Shown here piece by piece: positions 37,708 to 47,797 of a DNA stretch of 64,000 nt. The first letter of the stretch is position 1. Every line of letters starts with the position of its first letter. Source of the DNA: Mangrovivirga cuniculi (lineage in GTDB: Bacteria; Bacteroidota; Bacteroidia; Cytophagales; Cyclobacteriaceae); assembly GCF_005166025.1 (NCBI RefSeq), contig NZ_CP028923.1, positions 2,172,001-2,236,000 on the forward strand. Direction: 5' to 3'. The translations under genes and the position numbers were made by a program. The notes under the pieces were generated by a model that saw nothing but the letters and a program-made list of their open reading frames with translations, made no database searches and was not told the DNA's origin.

Positions 37708-38067
37708 ATTTTTCAATTTTTGTTGATTTTGATATTTCTTTAAAATATTCAAAAATATTCTGGATGGTCAACTCTTGACTCTTCAATTTTATCAAGAATA
37801 ATCCGATAAATTAAATTTGTATTTAAACAGGTTTGAATTATAATTTATCTTCTGATCGTTAACAATTTAGTGTTTGTCTAATATTTTCAATTGTTTATCC
37901 CATGGGTAAACACGTTCCTTTTGTTAAGAGGCAAACCAAAATTATATTCTGGAAAGTGTCTAGTAGATCCCAATTAATTTTTAAATAACTTGAAATATTG
38001 CTAATTAATTGTTGGTAGAATTAGTCTTCACGGATTATATTTAAGGTGGGATCATAAAAAACAACGA
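37708..38067 (+). promoter_or_regulatory. Long upstream region of rpoD
   Basis: No gene is visible in these 360 bases. TAAATTTG at 37812-37819 matches the -7 consensus. An imperfect palindrome GTTTATCCCATGGGTAAAC lies at 37893-37911 with one bulged base. GGTGGGAT near 38047 is purine-rich, but is too far from the ATG for a normal Shine-Dalgarno. A start at the -7 box would leave a leader of about 240 bases, unusually long for this window. Confidence 0.4.
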
Positions 38068-38931
38068 ATGAGACAACTTAAAATTAGTAAACAAATCACT
38101 AACAGAGAAAGTCAGTCTCTTGATAAATATTTACAAGAGATTGGTAAAGTAGATCTGTTATCACCGGATGAAGAAGTTGAGCTTGCTGTACGTATAAAGC
38201 AAGGAGATCAACTAGCACTAGAAAAATTAACCAAGGCCAACCTTAGGTTCGTAGTTTCAGTAGCAAAACAATACCAGAATCAGGGGCTTACCCTGGGTGA
38301 TTTGATTAACGAGGGAAATCTTGGTTTGATCAAAGCTGCTCAAAGATTTGACGAAACAAGAGGATTTAAGTTTATTTCATATGCCGTATGGTGGATCCGA
38401 CAGTCAATTTTACAAGCATTAGCTGAGCAATCACGAATAGTGAGATTACCATTAAACAGGGTAGGGTCTTTAAATAAGATATCAAAGACTTTCTCTGATC
38501 TGGAACAAAAATATGAAAGAGAGCCTTCACCTGAAGAATTAGCAGACGTGCTTGAAATAACTGCCAGTGAAGTAGTAGATACTATGAAGATTAGTGGTCG
38601 CCATGTATCGATGGATGCACCATTTAGCCAGGGAGAAGAAAATAGCCTGTTAGATGTTCTCGAGAATGAAGGTGAAGATAAGCCGGATCTTGAATTAATG
38701 AGTGATTCTCTTCGAAGAGAAGTATTAAGGGCTCTTTCTACTTTAACTGCAAGAGAAGCAGACGTTATCATGCTTTACTTTGGGCTCAATGGAGAGCACG
38801 CATTAACTCTTGAAGAAATTGGCGAGAGATTTAATCTCACAAGGGAAAGGGTAAGACAAATAAAAGAAAAAGCAATTAGAAGGCTTAGGCATACTAGTAG
38901 GAGCAGAGCATTGAAAACATATCTTGGATAA
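38068..38931 (+). CDS. rpoD: RNA polymerase primary sigma factor RpoD/SigA
   Basis: The 287-residue sigma-70 protein has region 1.2 ([21 protein letters not shown]), region 2 ([19 protein letters not shown] and [17 protein letters not shown]), region 3 and region 4 with the helix-turn-helix [20 protein letters not shown] near 250-270. It lacks the long region 1.1 and non-conserved insert, as is typical for Bacteroidota primary sigma factors, which recognise the TTG/TAnnTTTG promoters seen in this window. It stands alone with a long upstream region and its own terminator. Confidence 0.95.
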   Translation: MRQLKISKQITNRESQSLDKYLQEIGKVDLLSPDEEVELAVRIKQGDQLALEKLTKANLRFVVSVAKQYQNQGLTLGDLINEGNLGLIKAAQRFDETRGFKFISYAVWWIRQSILQALAEQSRIVRLPLNRVGSLNKISKTFSDLEQKYEREPSPEELADVLEITASEVVDTMKISGRHVSMDAPFSQGEENSLLDVLENEGEDKPDLELMSDSLRREVLRALSTLTAREADVIMLYFGLNGEHALTLEEIGERFNLTRERVRQIKEKAIRRLRHTSRSRALKTYLG

Positions 38932-38956
38932 TATGATAAAAATTTTACATTAAGGA

Positions 38957-38986
38957 AAAAGGTCTCAATTTGAGACCTTTTTTTTT
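38957..38986 (+). terminator. Terminator after rpoD
   Basis: AAAGGTCTCAA / TTGAGACCTTT inverted repeat running from 38958 to 38980, followed by more T to 38986. Confidence 0.9.
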
Positions 38987-39057
38987 AACTTTACGGCAAC
39001 TTTTCCGTTTAGGACTATAGTTTGTTTTAACAAAAGTGTAATAACTATTTAATTATA

Positions 39058-40014
39058 ATGACTACAGAAAATATTGATTTAGTAATTATCGGTTCCGGGC
39101 CAGCAGGTTATACTGCAGCTCTTTATGCATCTAGAGCAGGATTAAAGCCTGTTTTATATCAGGGAGGTCAGCCCGGAGGACAGTTAACAATCACTAATGA
39201 TGTTGAAAATTACCCGGGATATCCGGATGGGATCAACGGTCCTCAAATGATGGTTGATTTCCAGAAACAAGCTGAGAGATTTGGAGCAGATATCAGATAT
39301 GGTATGGTTACCAAAGTAGATTTTTCAGGATATCCTCATAAATTAATAGTTGATGACAAGCATGAGATTACGGCTAAGGCTGTAATTATTTCTACTGGGG
39401 CATCAGCTAAATGGCTCGGCCTGGAGTCTGAACAAAGACTTAATAGTAAAGGTGTTTCTGCTTGTGCAGTTTGTGATGGATTCTTTTTCAGAGGTCAGGA
39501 TGTAGTAGTAGTAGGTGGTGGTGATACTGCTTGTGAAGAGGCTACTTATCTGTCAAAACTCGTGAATAAGGTATATATGCTCGTACGCCGAGATGAAATG
39601 AGAGCGAGTACCATCATGCAGAAAAGAGTTGATAATGCAGATAATATCGAAGTACTATGGAATACTGAAACAGTAGAGGTTCTTGGAGATGAGGAAGTGA
39701 CCGGTGCAAGAGTTAAAAATAATGTTACTGGTGAAGAATACGATATTGAAGCTCAGGGATTCTTTGTTGCTATAGGACATAAACCAAATACGGAGATCTT
39801 TGAAGGATATGTGGATATGGAATCTACTGGATATATCAAAACGCTGGGCAAATCTTCTTTAACTAATGTTGAAGGTGTCTTCGCAAGTGGTGATGCACAA
39901 GATTCTATTTACAGGCAGGCTGTAACAGCTGCAGGATCAGGGTGTATGGCTGCTCTTGATGCAGAAAGGTTCCTTGCTGCAAAAGAAATGGAAGAAGAAG
40001 TAGCTAAATCATAA
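39058..40014 (+). CDS. trxB: Thioredoxin-disulfide reductase
   Basis: The 318-residue flavoprotein has the FAD motif GSGPAGYTAA (12-21), the redox pair Cys136/Cys139 in ACAVCDG, the NADPH motif VVGGGDTACEEA near 152-163 and the FAD-binding GVFASGDAQD near the end. It passes electrons from NADPH to thioredoxin. It lies 14 bases before bshB1, so the two thiol-redox genes are probably cotranscribed. Confidence 0.96.
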   Translation: MTTENIDLVIIGSGPAGYTAALYASRAGLKPVLYQGGQPGGQLTITNDVENYPGYPDGINGPQMMVDFQKQAERFGADIRYGMVTKVDFSGYPHKLIVDDKHEITAKAVIISTGASAKWLGLESEQRLNSKGVSACAVCDGFFFRGQDVVVVGGGDTACEEATYLSKLVNKVYMLVRRDEMRASTIMQKRVDNADNIEVLWNTETVEVLGDEEVTGARVKNNVTGEEYDIEAQGFFVAIGHKPNTEIFEGYVDMESTGYIKTLGKSSLTNVEGVFASGDAQDSIYRQAVTAAGSGCMAALDAERFLAAKEMEEEVAKS

Positions 40015-40028
40015 CCTTAAATAAGATT

Positions 40029-40760
40029 ATGAAAATTGATATTCTGGCCATAGCGGCTCATCCAGATGATGTAGAACTGTCATGTGCTGGTACATTATTA
40101 AAACATAAATCCCTTGGACAGAAAGTTGGTGTGATAGATCTTACGCGTGGAGAACTGGGAACCAGGGGGACAGATAAAACCAGAGCAGAAGAGGCTGCTG
40201 CCTCTTCTGCTATTTTAGATCTTGATGTAAGAGAATGTATCGATCTACCTGATGGCTTCTTTGCAAACACTCCGGAGTTTCAAAAGAAAGTTATTAAGGT
40301 AATCAGGAAGTTCCAGCCAAGAGTGATTCTCACAAATGCTGTTAGAGACCGTCACCCTGATCATGGAAGGGCTGCTGAACTTGTACGAGACTCTGCATTT
40401 TTATCCGGGTTGATCAAAATAGAAACTTTTGATGATAAGGGTCTTTCCCAGGAAGCCTGGAGGCCTGAGAAAGTATATCATTTTATACAAAATGATTTTA
40501 TCCAACCGGATTTCATTGTTGATGTAAGTGAATTTTGGGATAAAAAGATGGAATCTGTGAAAGCTTTTAAAACCCAGTTTTTTACAGGTGATCAATCAAC
40601 TAATCCCGATGAACCTGAAACATTTATTTCCAAACCTGGATTTATAGAGTTTCTCGAAGCAAGAGCAAGGGAATTCGGTCATAAGGTGGGTGTGAAATAT
40701 GGTGAAGGGTTTACAACTAATTCTTCACTAGGAATTAAAGACTTAGATTCATTGATATAA
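40029..40760 (+). CDS. bshB1: Bacillithiol biosynthesis deacetylase BshB1
   Basis: The 243-residue protein belongs to the LmbE/PIG-L zinc deacetylases: AHPDDVE (10-16) supplies His11 and Asp14, and DRHPDHGRA near 116-124 supplies the third ligand. The stretch LTRGELGTRGT near 38-48 is characteristic of BshB1. It removes the acetyl group from N-acetylglucosaminyl-malate in bacillithiol synthesis. Bacteroidota of this order commonly use bacillithiol instead of glutathione. It sits directly after trxB, and its terminator is shared with the convergent mtaB gene. Confidence 0.93.
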   Translation: MKIDILAIAAHPDDVELSCAGTLLKHKSLGQKVGVIDLTRGELGTRGTDKTRAEEAAASSAILDLDVRECIDLPDGFFANTPEFQKKVIKVIRKFQPRVILTNAVRDRHPDHGRAAELVRDSAFLSGLIKIETFDDKGLSQEAWRPEKVYHFIQNDFIQPDFIVDVSEFWDKKMESVKAFKTQFFTGDQSTNPDEPETFISKPGFIEFLEARAREFGHKVGVKYGEGFTTNSSLGIKDLDSLI

Positions 40761-40762
40761 AT

Positions 40763-40789
40763 AGTGTTGGCTTTTAATGAGCCAACACT
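40763..40789. terminator. Bidirectional terminator between bshB1 and mtaB
   Basis: AGTGTTGGCT (40763-40772), loop TTTAATG, AGCCAACACT (40780-40789) is a perfect 10-base stem. It overlaps the last codons of mtaB; the T-tract is weak on both sides. Confidence 0.65.
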
Positions 40790-42099
40790 TCATTTTCTAT
40801 TTCTGTCACTGATACCCTGCCATCTTCCTCAATTTTATCAAGTCTCACCCTCTTTAACTCATTAATTAAAACAGGATCATATTTTGCGGAGACTCTAACA
40901 TAATTTTCTGTAAAACCATGCATCATACCATCATCGCTTACGTCGTCTTCAAATAAAACGACCTGATTCTTTCCTATTTGAGACTCATAAAAATGCCTTT
41001 TTTTCTTTTCAGATAAAATTCTTAGCATTTTAGACCTCTTATTACGAGTTTTCATCGGAACAACATCCTGATGTTCTATAGCATCAGTATTTGCTCTTTC
41101 TGAATATGTAAATACATGTAAATAAGAAATATCAAGCTCATTCAAGAAGTTGTAGGTTTCCATAAAATCCTCATCAGTTTCACCAGGAAACCCCACAATT
41201 ACATCCACACCGATACATGCATCAGGCATTAATGATTTTATCTTTGAAACTCTCTCTGCATATAATTCCCTGAGATATCTTCTCCTCATTAACTTGAGGA
41301 TCTTATTGCTTCCTGATTGAAGTGGTATGTGAAAATGTGGGACAAATCTTTCACTTTCGGCAACAAAACTTATAATGTCATTGCTTAATAAATTGGGTTC
41401 AATAGAAGATATTCTTATTCTATCCAGACCTTTAACCTGATCAAGTTCTTTAACCAGGTCGAAAAATCGATATTTTCTTTTTCCATCGACAATCCCGTAA
41501 TCACCAGTGTTTACCCCTGTCAGGACTACTTCCTTAACATCAGTCAGAGCAATTTCATTTGCCTTACTTAGAATGTTTTCTATAGTATCACTTCTGGATT
41601 TACCTCTTGCAAGTGGAATCGTACAAAATGAACACAAGTAGTTGCATCCATCCTGAATTTTCAGGAAAGTTCTGGTTCTGTCATTTATTGAATGAGAATG
41701 AACAAAGTCTTTTGCTTCTGAAACCTCAGAAGCCAGTACTCTGGTTTCCTTTTCTTTTATAAAGCCATCAAGTAATTCAATTAACCTGAATTTTTCTGCG
41801 GCACCTAAAACTGCATCCACACCTTTTATTTCTGAGATTTCTTTAGGTTTTAACTGAGCATAACAACCTATGATAGCTATGTAAGCGTCAGGTGATATGG
41901 AACGAGCTTCTCTCACTATCTTTCTGCATTTTTTATCTGCATTATCAGTGACAGAACAGGTGTTAATTATATATATATCCGGCGTGTCCGTAAAAGGAAC
42001 TTTTTTAAATCCTTTATCCTCAAACTGTCTTGAAATAGTAGAGGTTTCAGAAAAATTCAATTTACATCCTAATGTATAAAACGCTACTTTTTTGCTCAT
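40774..42099 (-). CDS. mtaB: tRNA t6A37 methylthiotransferase MtaB
   Basis: The 441-residue protein has the methylthiotransferase layout: an N-terminal UPF0004 domain beginning VAFYTLGCKLNFSET, with cysteines in GCKLN, NTCSVT and GCYAQ; a radical-SAM domain with CNYLCSFC (about 152-159); and a C-terminal TRAM-like part. It converts t6A37 to ms2t6A37 in tRNAs reading ANN codons. The LGCKLN (rather than LGCxxN of RimO) and CTIPLARGKSRS motifs favour MtaB over MiaB and RimO. The ATG at 42099 is only four bases downstream of a TAATTTTG box, so the mRNA may have almost no leader. Confidence 0.92.
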   Translation of the reverse strand: MSKKVAFYTLGCKLNFSETSTISRQFEDKGFKKVPFTDTPDIYIINTCSVTDNADKKCRKIVREARSISPDAYIAIIGCYAQLKPKEISEIKGVDAVLGAAEKFRLIELLDGFIKEKETRVLASEVSEAKDFVHSHSINDRTRTFLKIQDGCNYLCSFCTIPLARGKSRSDTIENILSKANEIALTDVKEVVLTGVNTGDYGIVDGKRKYRFFDLVKELDQVKGLDRIRISSIEPNLLSNDIISFVAESERFVPHFHIPLQSGSNKILKLMRRRYLRELYAERVSKIKSLMPDACIGVDVIVGFPGETDEDFMETYNFLNELDISYLHVFTYSERANTDAIEHQDVVPMKTRNKRSKMLRILSEKKKRHFYESQIGKNQVVLFEDDVSDDGMMHGFTENYVRVSAKYDPVLINELKRVRLDKIEEDGRVSVTEIENEVLAH

Positions 42100-42103
42100 G
42101 GCG

Positions 42104-42111
42104 CAAAATTA
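42104..42111 (-). promoter_or_regulatory. Candidate -7 element of mtaB at the start codon
   Basis: On the minus strand TAATTTTG ends four bases before the ATG. If used, transcription would start at or very near the A of the ATG. Confidence 0.35.
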
Positions 42112-42399
42112 CTAAAAATGATACTATTTACTATAAAGTAATTGGGATAAGGGTGATTGAAGATATTACATCGTTAAAATTCCATAATTATACATTTTAT
42201 CAAAAAATATGCTTTTTCACTGATTTCATTGTTTTTTTTATCTCTTTGATGCTGTTTTTTTGAAAATTCACTTTTTTTGGGTGAAAAATTCAGGTGAAAA
42301 ACACAATTTTTTTGCAATTGATAAAAAATAAGGGTTATTTTTGGTACATCATTTTTATGGTAACTTAATAATAAACTAACTGGACAATAAAATAAATTT
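42112..42399 (+). promoter_or_regulatory. Upstream region of glutamine synthetase, with promoter at 42312-42343
   Basis: TTG at 42312-42314 and TATTTTTG at 42336-42343 are 21 bases apart, a good Bacteroidota promoter 56 bases ahead of the ATG. Just upstream, AAATTCAC and GTGAAAAATT (about 42263-42291) form an imperfect inverted repeat, followed by a second GTGAAAAA, a possible regulator site for nitrogen control. The rest of the 288 bases is AT-rich without a gene. Confidence 0.5.
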
Positions 42400-44562
42400 A
42401 TGGCTACATTAAGACAAAAAGCTCTTGAGCAGCTCGGAAACAGGGAGCTGATTACTCCTGATTTCCCGGAAAAACCTGCTTCATCTTATTTTGGAGAAAA
42501 TACATTTGGATTAAAGCAAATGCAAGCAACATTATCTCCTGATGTATTTAAGAGAGTTAAAAATGCTATTTCTAAAGGTAAAAAAATCGATGAAGATTCT
42601 GCTGATGCTGTTGCAGCTGCAGTTAAAACCTGGGCTTTAAATAAAGGTGCAACTCATTACACTCACTGGTTTCAACCTTTAACAGGGTCAACAGCTGAGA
42701 AACATGATGGTTTTTTCGACCCACTAGATGAAATTGAAAAATTTAAAGGTTCAAAGCTTGTTCAGCAAGAGCCTGATGCAAGTTCCTTTCCAAATGGAGG
42801 GATCCGTTCTACTTTTGAAGCACGTGGTTATACAGCATGGGATCCATCTTCCCCAATGTTTATAATTGATGAAACATTATGTATACCAACTGTATTCGTT
42901 TCATATACTGGTGAAGCACTGGATAATAAAGCTCCATTATTGAAAGCAATGGAAGCTGTAGGAATTGCTTCAACCAGAGTTTGTAAATTATTTGATAGAA
43001 ATGTTACTTCTGTGACTCCGGTATTAGGTGTAGAACAGGAGTATTTTGCCATAGATGAGGCATTATATGCTGCACGACCTGACCTGGTAATGGGTGGTAG
43101 AACTGTTTTTGGTCATGATCCTGCAAGAGGACAACAATTGGATGATCATTATTTCGGATCTATTCCTTCAAGAGTTAGAAACTTCATGAAGGATTTTGAA
43201 TTCGAATGTCTGAAATTAGGAATACCTGTAACAACTCGTCATAATGAAGTTGCACCGAGTCAGTTTGAGGTAGCTCCGGTATTCGAAGAAATAAACATTG
43301 CGGCAGATCACAATCAGTTATTAATGGATGTAATGGGTAAGGTTTCTGAGAAGCACAAGCTCAAGATCTTATTCCACGAAAAGCCATTTAAAGGATTAAA
43401 CGGAAGTGGAAAACACAACAACTGGTCACTTATTACTAATAATGGAGTAAATCTTTTCCAGCCAAGTAGTAGTGCTAGAGAGAATCTGCAGTTTTTAACT
43501 TTCTTTGTATGTACTATCAAAGCCGTCGATGACCATGCAAAACTTTTAAGAGCTAGTATCGCCTCTCCTGGTAATGATCACAGATTGGGTGCTAACGAAG
43601 CTCCTCCAGCCATTGTTTCTGTATTTATAGGTAGCGAGTTAACTGCGGTTCTTAATGAGCTTGAAGAGAATGGTAACATCAAGCTGAAAAAAGGTGATAA
43701 CATGTATATGAAGCTGGGAATTGATAAAATTCCTCAGATCATTCTTGATAACACTGATAGAAACAGGACTTCACCTTTCGCTTTCACAGGTAATAAATTC
43801 GAATTCAGAGCAGTTGGTTCAGAAGCTAATAGTGCTCAGCCAATGACAGCTTTAAATCTCGTGGTTGCAGATCAGTTAACTAAGTTTGCTGAAGCTGTTG
43901 AGAAAGAAGTTAAGAACGGAACAGAGAAAAGACTGGCGGTAATTAATATCCTTAGAGAATATATTAAAGAATCGAAAAAAGTAAGATTTGAGGGTGATGG
44001 TTATTCGGATGAATGGGTAAAAGAAGCCGAAAAACGAGGTTTGCCTAATATTAAAGATACTCCTAGAGCACTACATGCTTATGTAACAAAAGAATCTAAA
44101 GAACTTTTTGCCAGACATAATGTATGTAATGAAGTTGAACTTGATGCACGTCATGAGATAATGCTTGAAAATTATATCATGAAGATTCAAATCGAATCCA
44201 GAATGATTGGAGACTTGGCATTAAATCATATTATTCCAACTGCAGTTAACTATCAAAACAAGTTGATTGCGAATGCGAATGGATTAAAAGGACTTGGAGT
44301 TGATAATACTGAAGTAGTTAAGAATATCGAAAAAATATCAGAACATATTTCTGCAATCAATTCTGGTATTAAGGATATGACCAATGAAAGAAAGAGAATC
44401 AACAAGATTGAAGATCTTGAAGAAAAGGCAATTGCCTATTGCGATGATGTCAAAATTAAATATTTTGATTCAATCAGATATCATGTAGATAAGCTCGAAC
44501 TGCTTGTGGATGATGAAGATTGGCCTCTAGTGAAATACAGAGAGATGTTATTTTTGAGATAA
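42400..44562 (+). CDS. glnN: Glutamine synthetase type III
   Basis: The 720-residue length and the sequence identify the large GSIII of Bacteroidota and cyanobacteria, not the GSI or GSII forms of 350-470 residues. The conserved blocks include GVEQEYFAID (glutamate-binding), TTRHNEVAPSQFEVAP, LNGSGKHNNWSL (ammonia/ATP region), NDHRLGANEAPPAI and NRTSPFAFTGNKFEFRAVGS. It makes glutamine from glutamate, ammonia and ATP and is the main ammonia-assimilation enzyme. It is monocistronic, with promoter and terminator of its own. Confidence 0.95.
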   Translation: MATLRQKALEQLGNRELITPDFPEKPASSYFGENTFGLKQMQATLSPDVFKRVKNAISKGKKIDEDSADAVAAAVKTWALNKGATHYTHWFQPLTGSTAEKHDGFFDPLDEIEKFKGSKLVQQEPDASSFPNGGIRSTFEARGYTAWDPSSPMFIIDETLCIPTVFVSYTGEALDNKAPLLKAMEAVGIASTRVCKLFDRNVTSVTPVLGVEQEYFAIDEALYAARPDLVMGGRTVFGHDPARGQQLDDHYFGSIPSRVRNFMKDFEFECLKLGIPVTTRHNEVAPSQFEVAPVFEEINIAADHNQLLMDVMGKVSEKHKLKILFHEKPFKGLNGSGKHNNWSLITNNGVNLFQPSSSARENLQFLTFFVCTIKAVDDHAKLLRASIASPGNDHRLGANEAPPAIVSVFIGSELTAVLNELEENGNIKLKKGDNMYMKLGIDKIPQIILDNTDRNRTSPFAFTGNKFEFRAVGSEANSAQPMTALNLVVADQLTKFAEAVEKEVKNGTEKRLAVINILREYIKESKKVRFEGDGYSDEWVKEAEKRGLPNIKDTPRALHAYVTKESKELFARHNVCNEVELDARHEIMLENYIMKIQIESRMIGDLALNHIIPTAVNYQNKLIANANGLKGLGVDNTEVVKNIEKISEHISAINSGIKDMTNERKRINKIEDLEEKAIAYCDDVKIKYFDSIRYHVDKLELLVDDEDWPLVKYREMLFLR

Positions 44563-44586
44563 AATAATATCAAATACTAATTATAA

Positions 44587-44617
44587 AAAGGCTGTCTGAA
44601 AGGGCAGTCTTTTTTTT
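44587..44617 (+). terminator. Terminator after glutamine synthetase
   Basis: AAGGCTGTC, loop TGAAAG, GGCAGTCTT pairs with two G-T wobbles and is followed by a long T-run. Confidence 0.8.
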
Positions 44618-44661
44618 ATTGTACATTTGTTATAAAAATTTTAATTAAAGGAATTTGGTTA

Positions 44662-44669
44662 TATATTTG
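44662..44669 (+). promoter_or_regulatory. Candidate -7 element of the propeller histidine kinase gene
   Basis: TATATTTG is an exact TAnnTTTG match 25 bases before the ATG at 44695; no well-spaced -33 TTG is seen. Confidence 0.4.
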
Positions 44670-44694
44670 TGAAGTTAACATTTTTATAAATAGT

Positions 44695-47600
44695 ATGAAT
44701 TTTAAGCTGCTCCCGCAGATATTTTTTGCTCTGATTCTTTCAATAATTCCATTAAGGTCCCAGGATAATAATGGAAGTGATCTACCATCATATTTCTCAT
44801 TATTGAATTACCAGGCAGATATTTGGAATTCAGATAACGGATTGCCAAACAATTCTATCAGGGATATTATCCAGGATGAAAATGGGTTCCTTTGGTTTGC
44901 GACATATAATGGACTTTGTAAATTCGATGGTTATGATATTGAACTATTTAATTTTTCTACTCATGCATCAATAAAATCATCAGGTTTTTTGTCTCTTTAT
45001 TATTCTAATACAGATAGTAGTCTTTGGATAGGGACCAATGGCCAGGGGCTTTTGAAATATGAAAATGATACTTTTCAGTCTTTCATACCAGAAGATGTTT
45101 CAAATGGAGTTATCACTTCAATTTCTGATTTTGGTAAAGAATTTATGTTAGGAACAAGAGAGGGAGTCTTATTCTTTAACAAAACAACAGGTGAATATCG
45201 TAATGTTGATCACCCGGAAATAGCAAAGGTTACCGTTACAGATACTTATGTATTGGGAAATAATGTTTTTATTACCACCCTGGCAAATGGGGTTTTTCAT
45301 TTTGACCAATCGATGAATTTATTGAATAATTATTTACCATCGATAGAATGGAATGCAGTTTATGGCATTTCAAATGGATCAGTTATGTTTGGAGGTACTG
45401 ACGGATTATATACTTTAAGGGATGAGTCCTTGTCAAAGTATAATCAAAATGATCTTCCAGGGAATGAGGTTACCTATATTTTCGAAGACGTTGGCGGTAA
45501 AATATTTATTGGTACTGATGCCGGAGTGGCAATTTTAGATGGTAGCTCAGGGTATTATGTGGGGGAGAATATCGGACTCAAAACAGGAGTTATCGAAGTT
45601 ATTATCGAGGATTTTGAAGGGAATTACTGGTTTGGTACCAATGATCAGGGATTAATAAGATTTAAACGAGGTAATTTCATTAACATAACCAAATACCAGG
45701 GTTACCTTCAAATAGTGTACATGCTATAATTAAAGGTGATGAAAAAATCTTTATTGGTACCCAAAATGGTGTTGCAGAATTTTATTCCGGTAAATTTCAT
45801 TTTTTAACTTCTACCAAAGGTATAGATGTAAGAGATATTTATATAGAAAATGATAATTCATTATGGCTTGCTTCTTATAGTGGTATAATAAAAGTTGAAG
45901 ATGGTCAGATTGTTAAACAAATAGGCTTGAATAGTGACTTAAAATCTGAAAAAATTAGAGATATAATCAAATATGATGAATCCTCTTTATTGATAGGGAC
46001 AGTTGAAGGTCTTTACTTATATAATTTAAGAAATGATGAAGTAAAACTGTTTTCAAATGATTCTGATTTAGCAGACTCATGGATACTTAATTTATATAGG
46101 GATAAAAAGGAACCATATGGGTTAGTACCAATGGGCAGGGGCTTTTTAGAATAAAGGAAAAGTCAGTTTCTAAAATAGCAGACAATGATGCAAATGATGG
46201 AAATATCGTTTTCAGAGCAACGGAATTGAATGATGGAACTTTAATATTTGGTTCTATTCTGGGACTTTTTAAAATAGAAGGCCATAAACCAAAGTTTATT
46301 ACTGACAATAAAAACATCCTAAAACAAACTGTCTTTCAGATCATAAAAGGTAAGAGGGGAGACCTATGGTTTACTACTAATAACGGTTTATTACGAGTCA
46401 ATGAAAAAGAGTTAATAAACTTTATTCATGGGAATACATCCTCTTTGCCATCTGCAAAGATGTATTCTCGAAGTGATGGTATGTTATCTAATGAAATTGC
46501 CTCTTTATCTATTGGATTTGCGGATGAAAATGGTGGTACCTGGGTATCTACTTCCCGGGGTATATCCATAATCTATCCTTCAGAGATAAAACAAAATCTA
46601 TCACCGCCTGCTATACACATTGAAAATATAATTCTTGATGGTGAAAGTGTAGATGAAAATAAAAATATAAAGATCAGTCCCGGGAAACACAGGCTTGAGG
46701 TACAATTTACAGGAATTAGTCTCAGTCAACCTGATAAAGTTTCATACGAATATATGTTGGATGGGTATGATGAGACATGGATTAAAAGAGGGAATAACCG
46801 ATCTGCTTTTTATAATGACATTCCGGAAGGAGAATATACTTTTATGGTGAGAGCCATAAATGGTGATGGCGTCCAAAGTAAAAATGCTGCATCCTTTTCC
46901 ATAGAAAAGGCAGAGTATTTTTATAAAAAACTCTGGTTTATTATTCTCCTGGCGGGAATTATCATTTTGCTTTTCTTATTTATTCAACGTAGCAGGGTAA
47001 ATGCTCTTAAGAAGCGAAATAAAATGCTGGAAGAAATGGTCGCTCAGAGAACTTCCGACATAAATAACCAAAAAGAACAAATTCGGAAACATAGAGATGA
47101 ATTATTACAGTTAAATTCGGTGAAAGACCGTCTGTTTTCTATAATTAGCCATGATCTCAGAGGTCCATTAAATTCATTTGGATCTGTGTTAAGACTATTA
47201 GCAAGTGGTAATCTAAGCGCTGATGAATTGAAAATGCTAGCGGGTAATCTAAGCAGGGACGTAGTAAAGATTCAATCATTTTTAGAGAACCTACTACAAT
47301 GGGCAAAAAGTCAAATGAGTGGGATTAAACCAAAACCGGAATCAGTGAATTTGAGATTAATGGTAGATAGTTGTGCTCAGCTTATTGATATGGATCTTAA
47401 ATTTAAGAATATTACTTTTGTCAATAATGTAGATGAAAAAATCACTGTTCGTTATGATAATAATATGTTAAAAACAGTGGTTAGGAATCTGGTAAGCAAC
47501 GCAGTCAAATTCACCAATGAAAATGGTGAAATTATTGTTACTGCTAAAGTTAGGAGTGGAGTACTTTGGCTTTGTGTGAAAGACGATGGTGTAGGTATGA

Positions 47601-47797
47601 ACAAAGAAACAGTTAATAATCTATTCAGTAAAGATGACGTTTTATCTAAGCCAGGCACTTTTCAGGAAGCTGGAACAGGTCTTGGATTAAATTTATGTAA
47701 AGATTTTGTGGAGGCACAGGATGGTGAAATAGAAGTTTCATCAGAAGAGAAAAAAGGTACTCAGATATGTTTTAGTATTCCTGATTTTTCTATTTAG
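44695..47797 (+). pseudogene. Two-component sensor histidine kinase with beta-propeller sensor, frame broken twice
   Basis: Joined across two breaks, the gene encodes about 1034 residues. The order is a signal peptide, Reg_prop propeller repeats (SIRDIIQDENGFLWFATYNG is one), a Y_Y_Y domain (about 640-735), a membrane span (about 748-766), a coiled coil, a HisKA domain with FSIISHDLRGPLN (His codon at 47150) and a HATPase_c domain (VSNAVKF, DDGVGM, GTGLGLN). It senses an external cue, probably a carbohydrate or envelope signal, and phosphorylates a separate regulator; no receiver domain is fused. Break one is at 45702-45703 (a T is lacking in QGLPSNSVHAII), break two at 46104-46108 (an A is lacking before GTIWVSTNGQGLFR). 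Both sides are intact, suggesting base-call errors. The stop overlaps the convergent TamL-like gene by four bases. Confidence 0.82.

Noticed and set aside
42072-42263. 63-codon frame between mtaB and glutamine synthetase
   Set aside because: It starts inside mtaB, has no recognisable domain and runs through AT-rich control sequence.
42240-42300. GTGAAAAA/TTCAC repeats before glutamine synthetase as a known nitrogen-regulator site
   Set aside because: No characterised Bacteroidota motif matches; only described as a feature of the control region.
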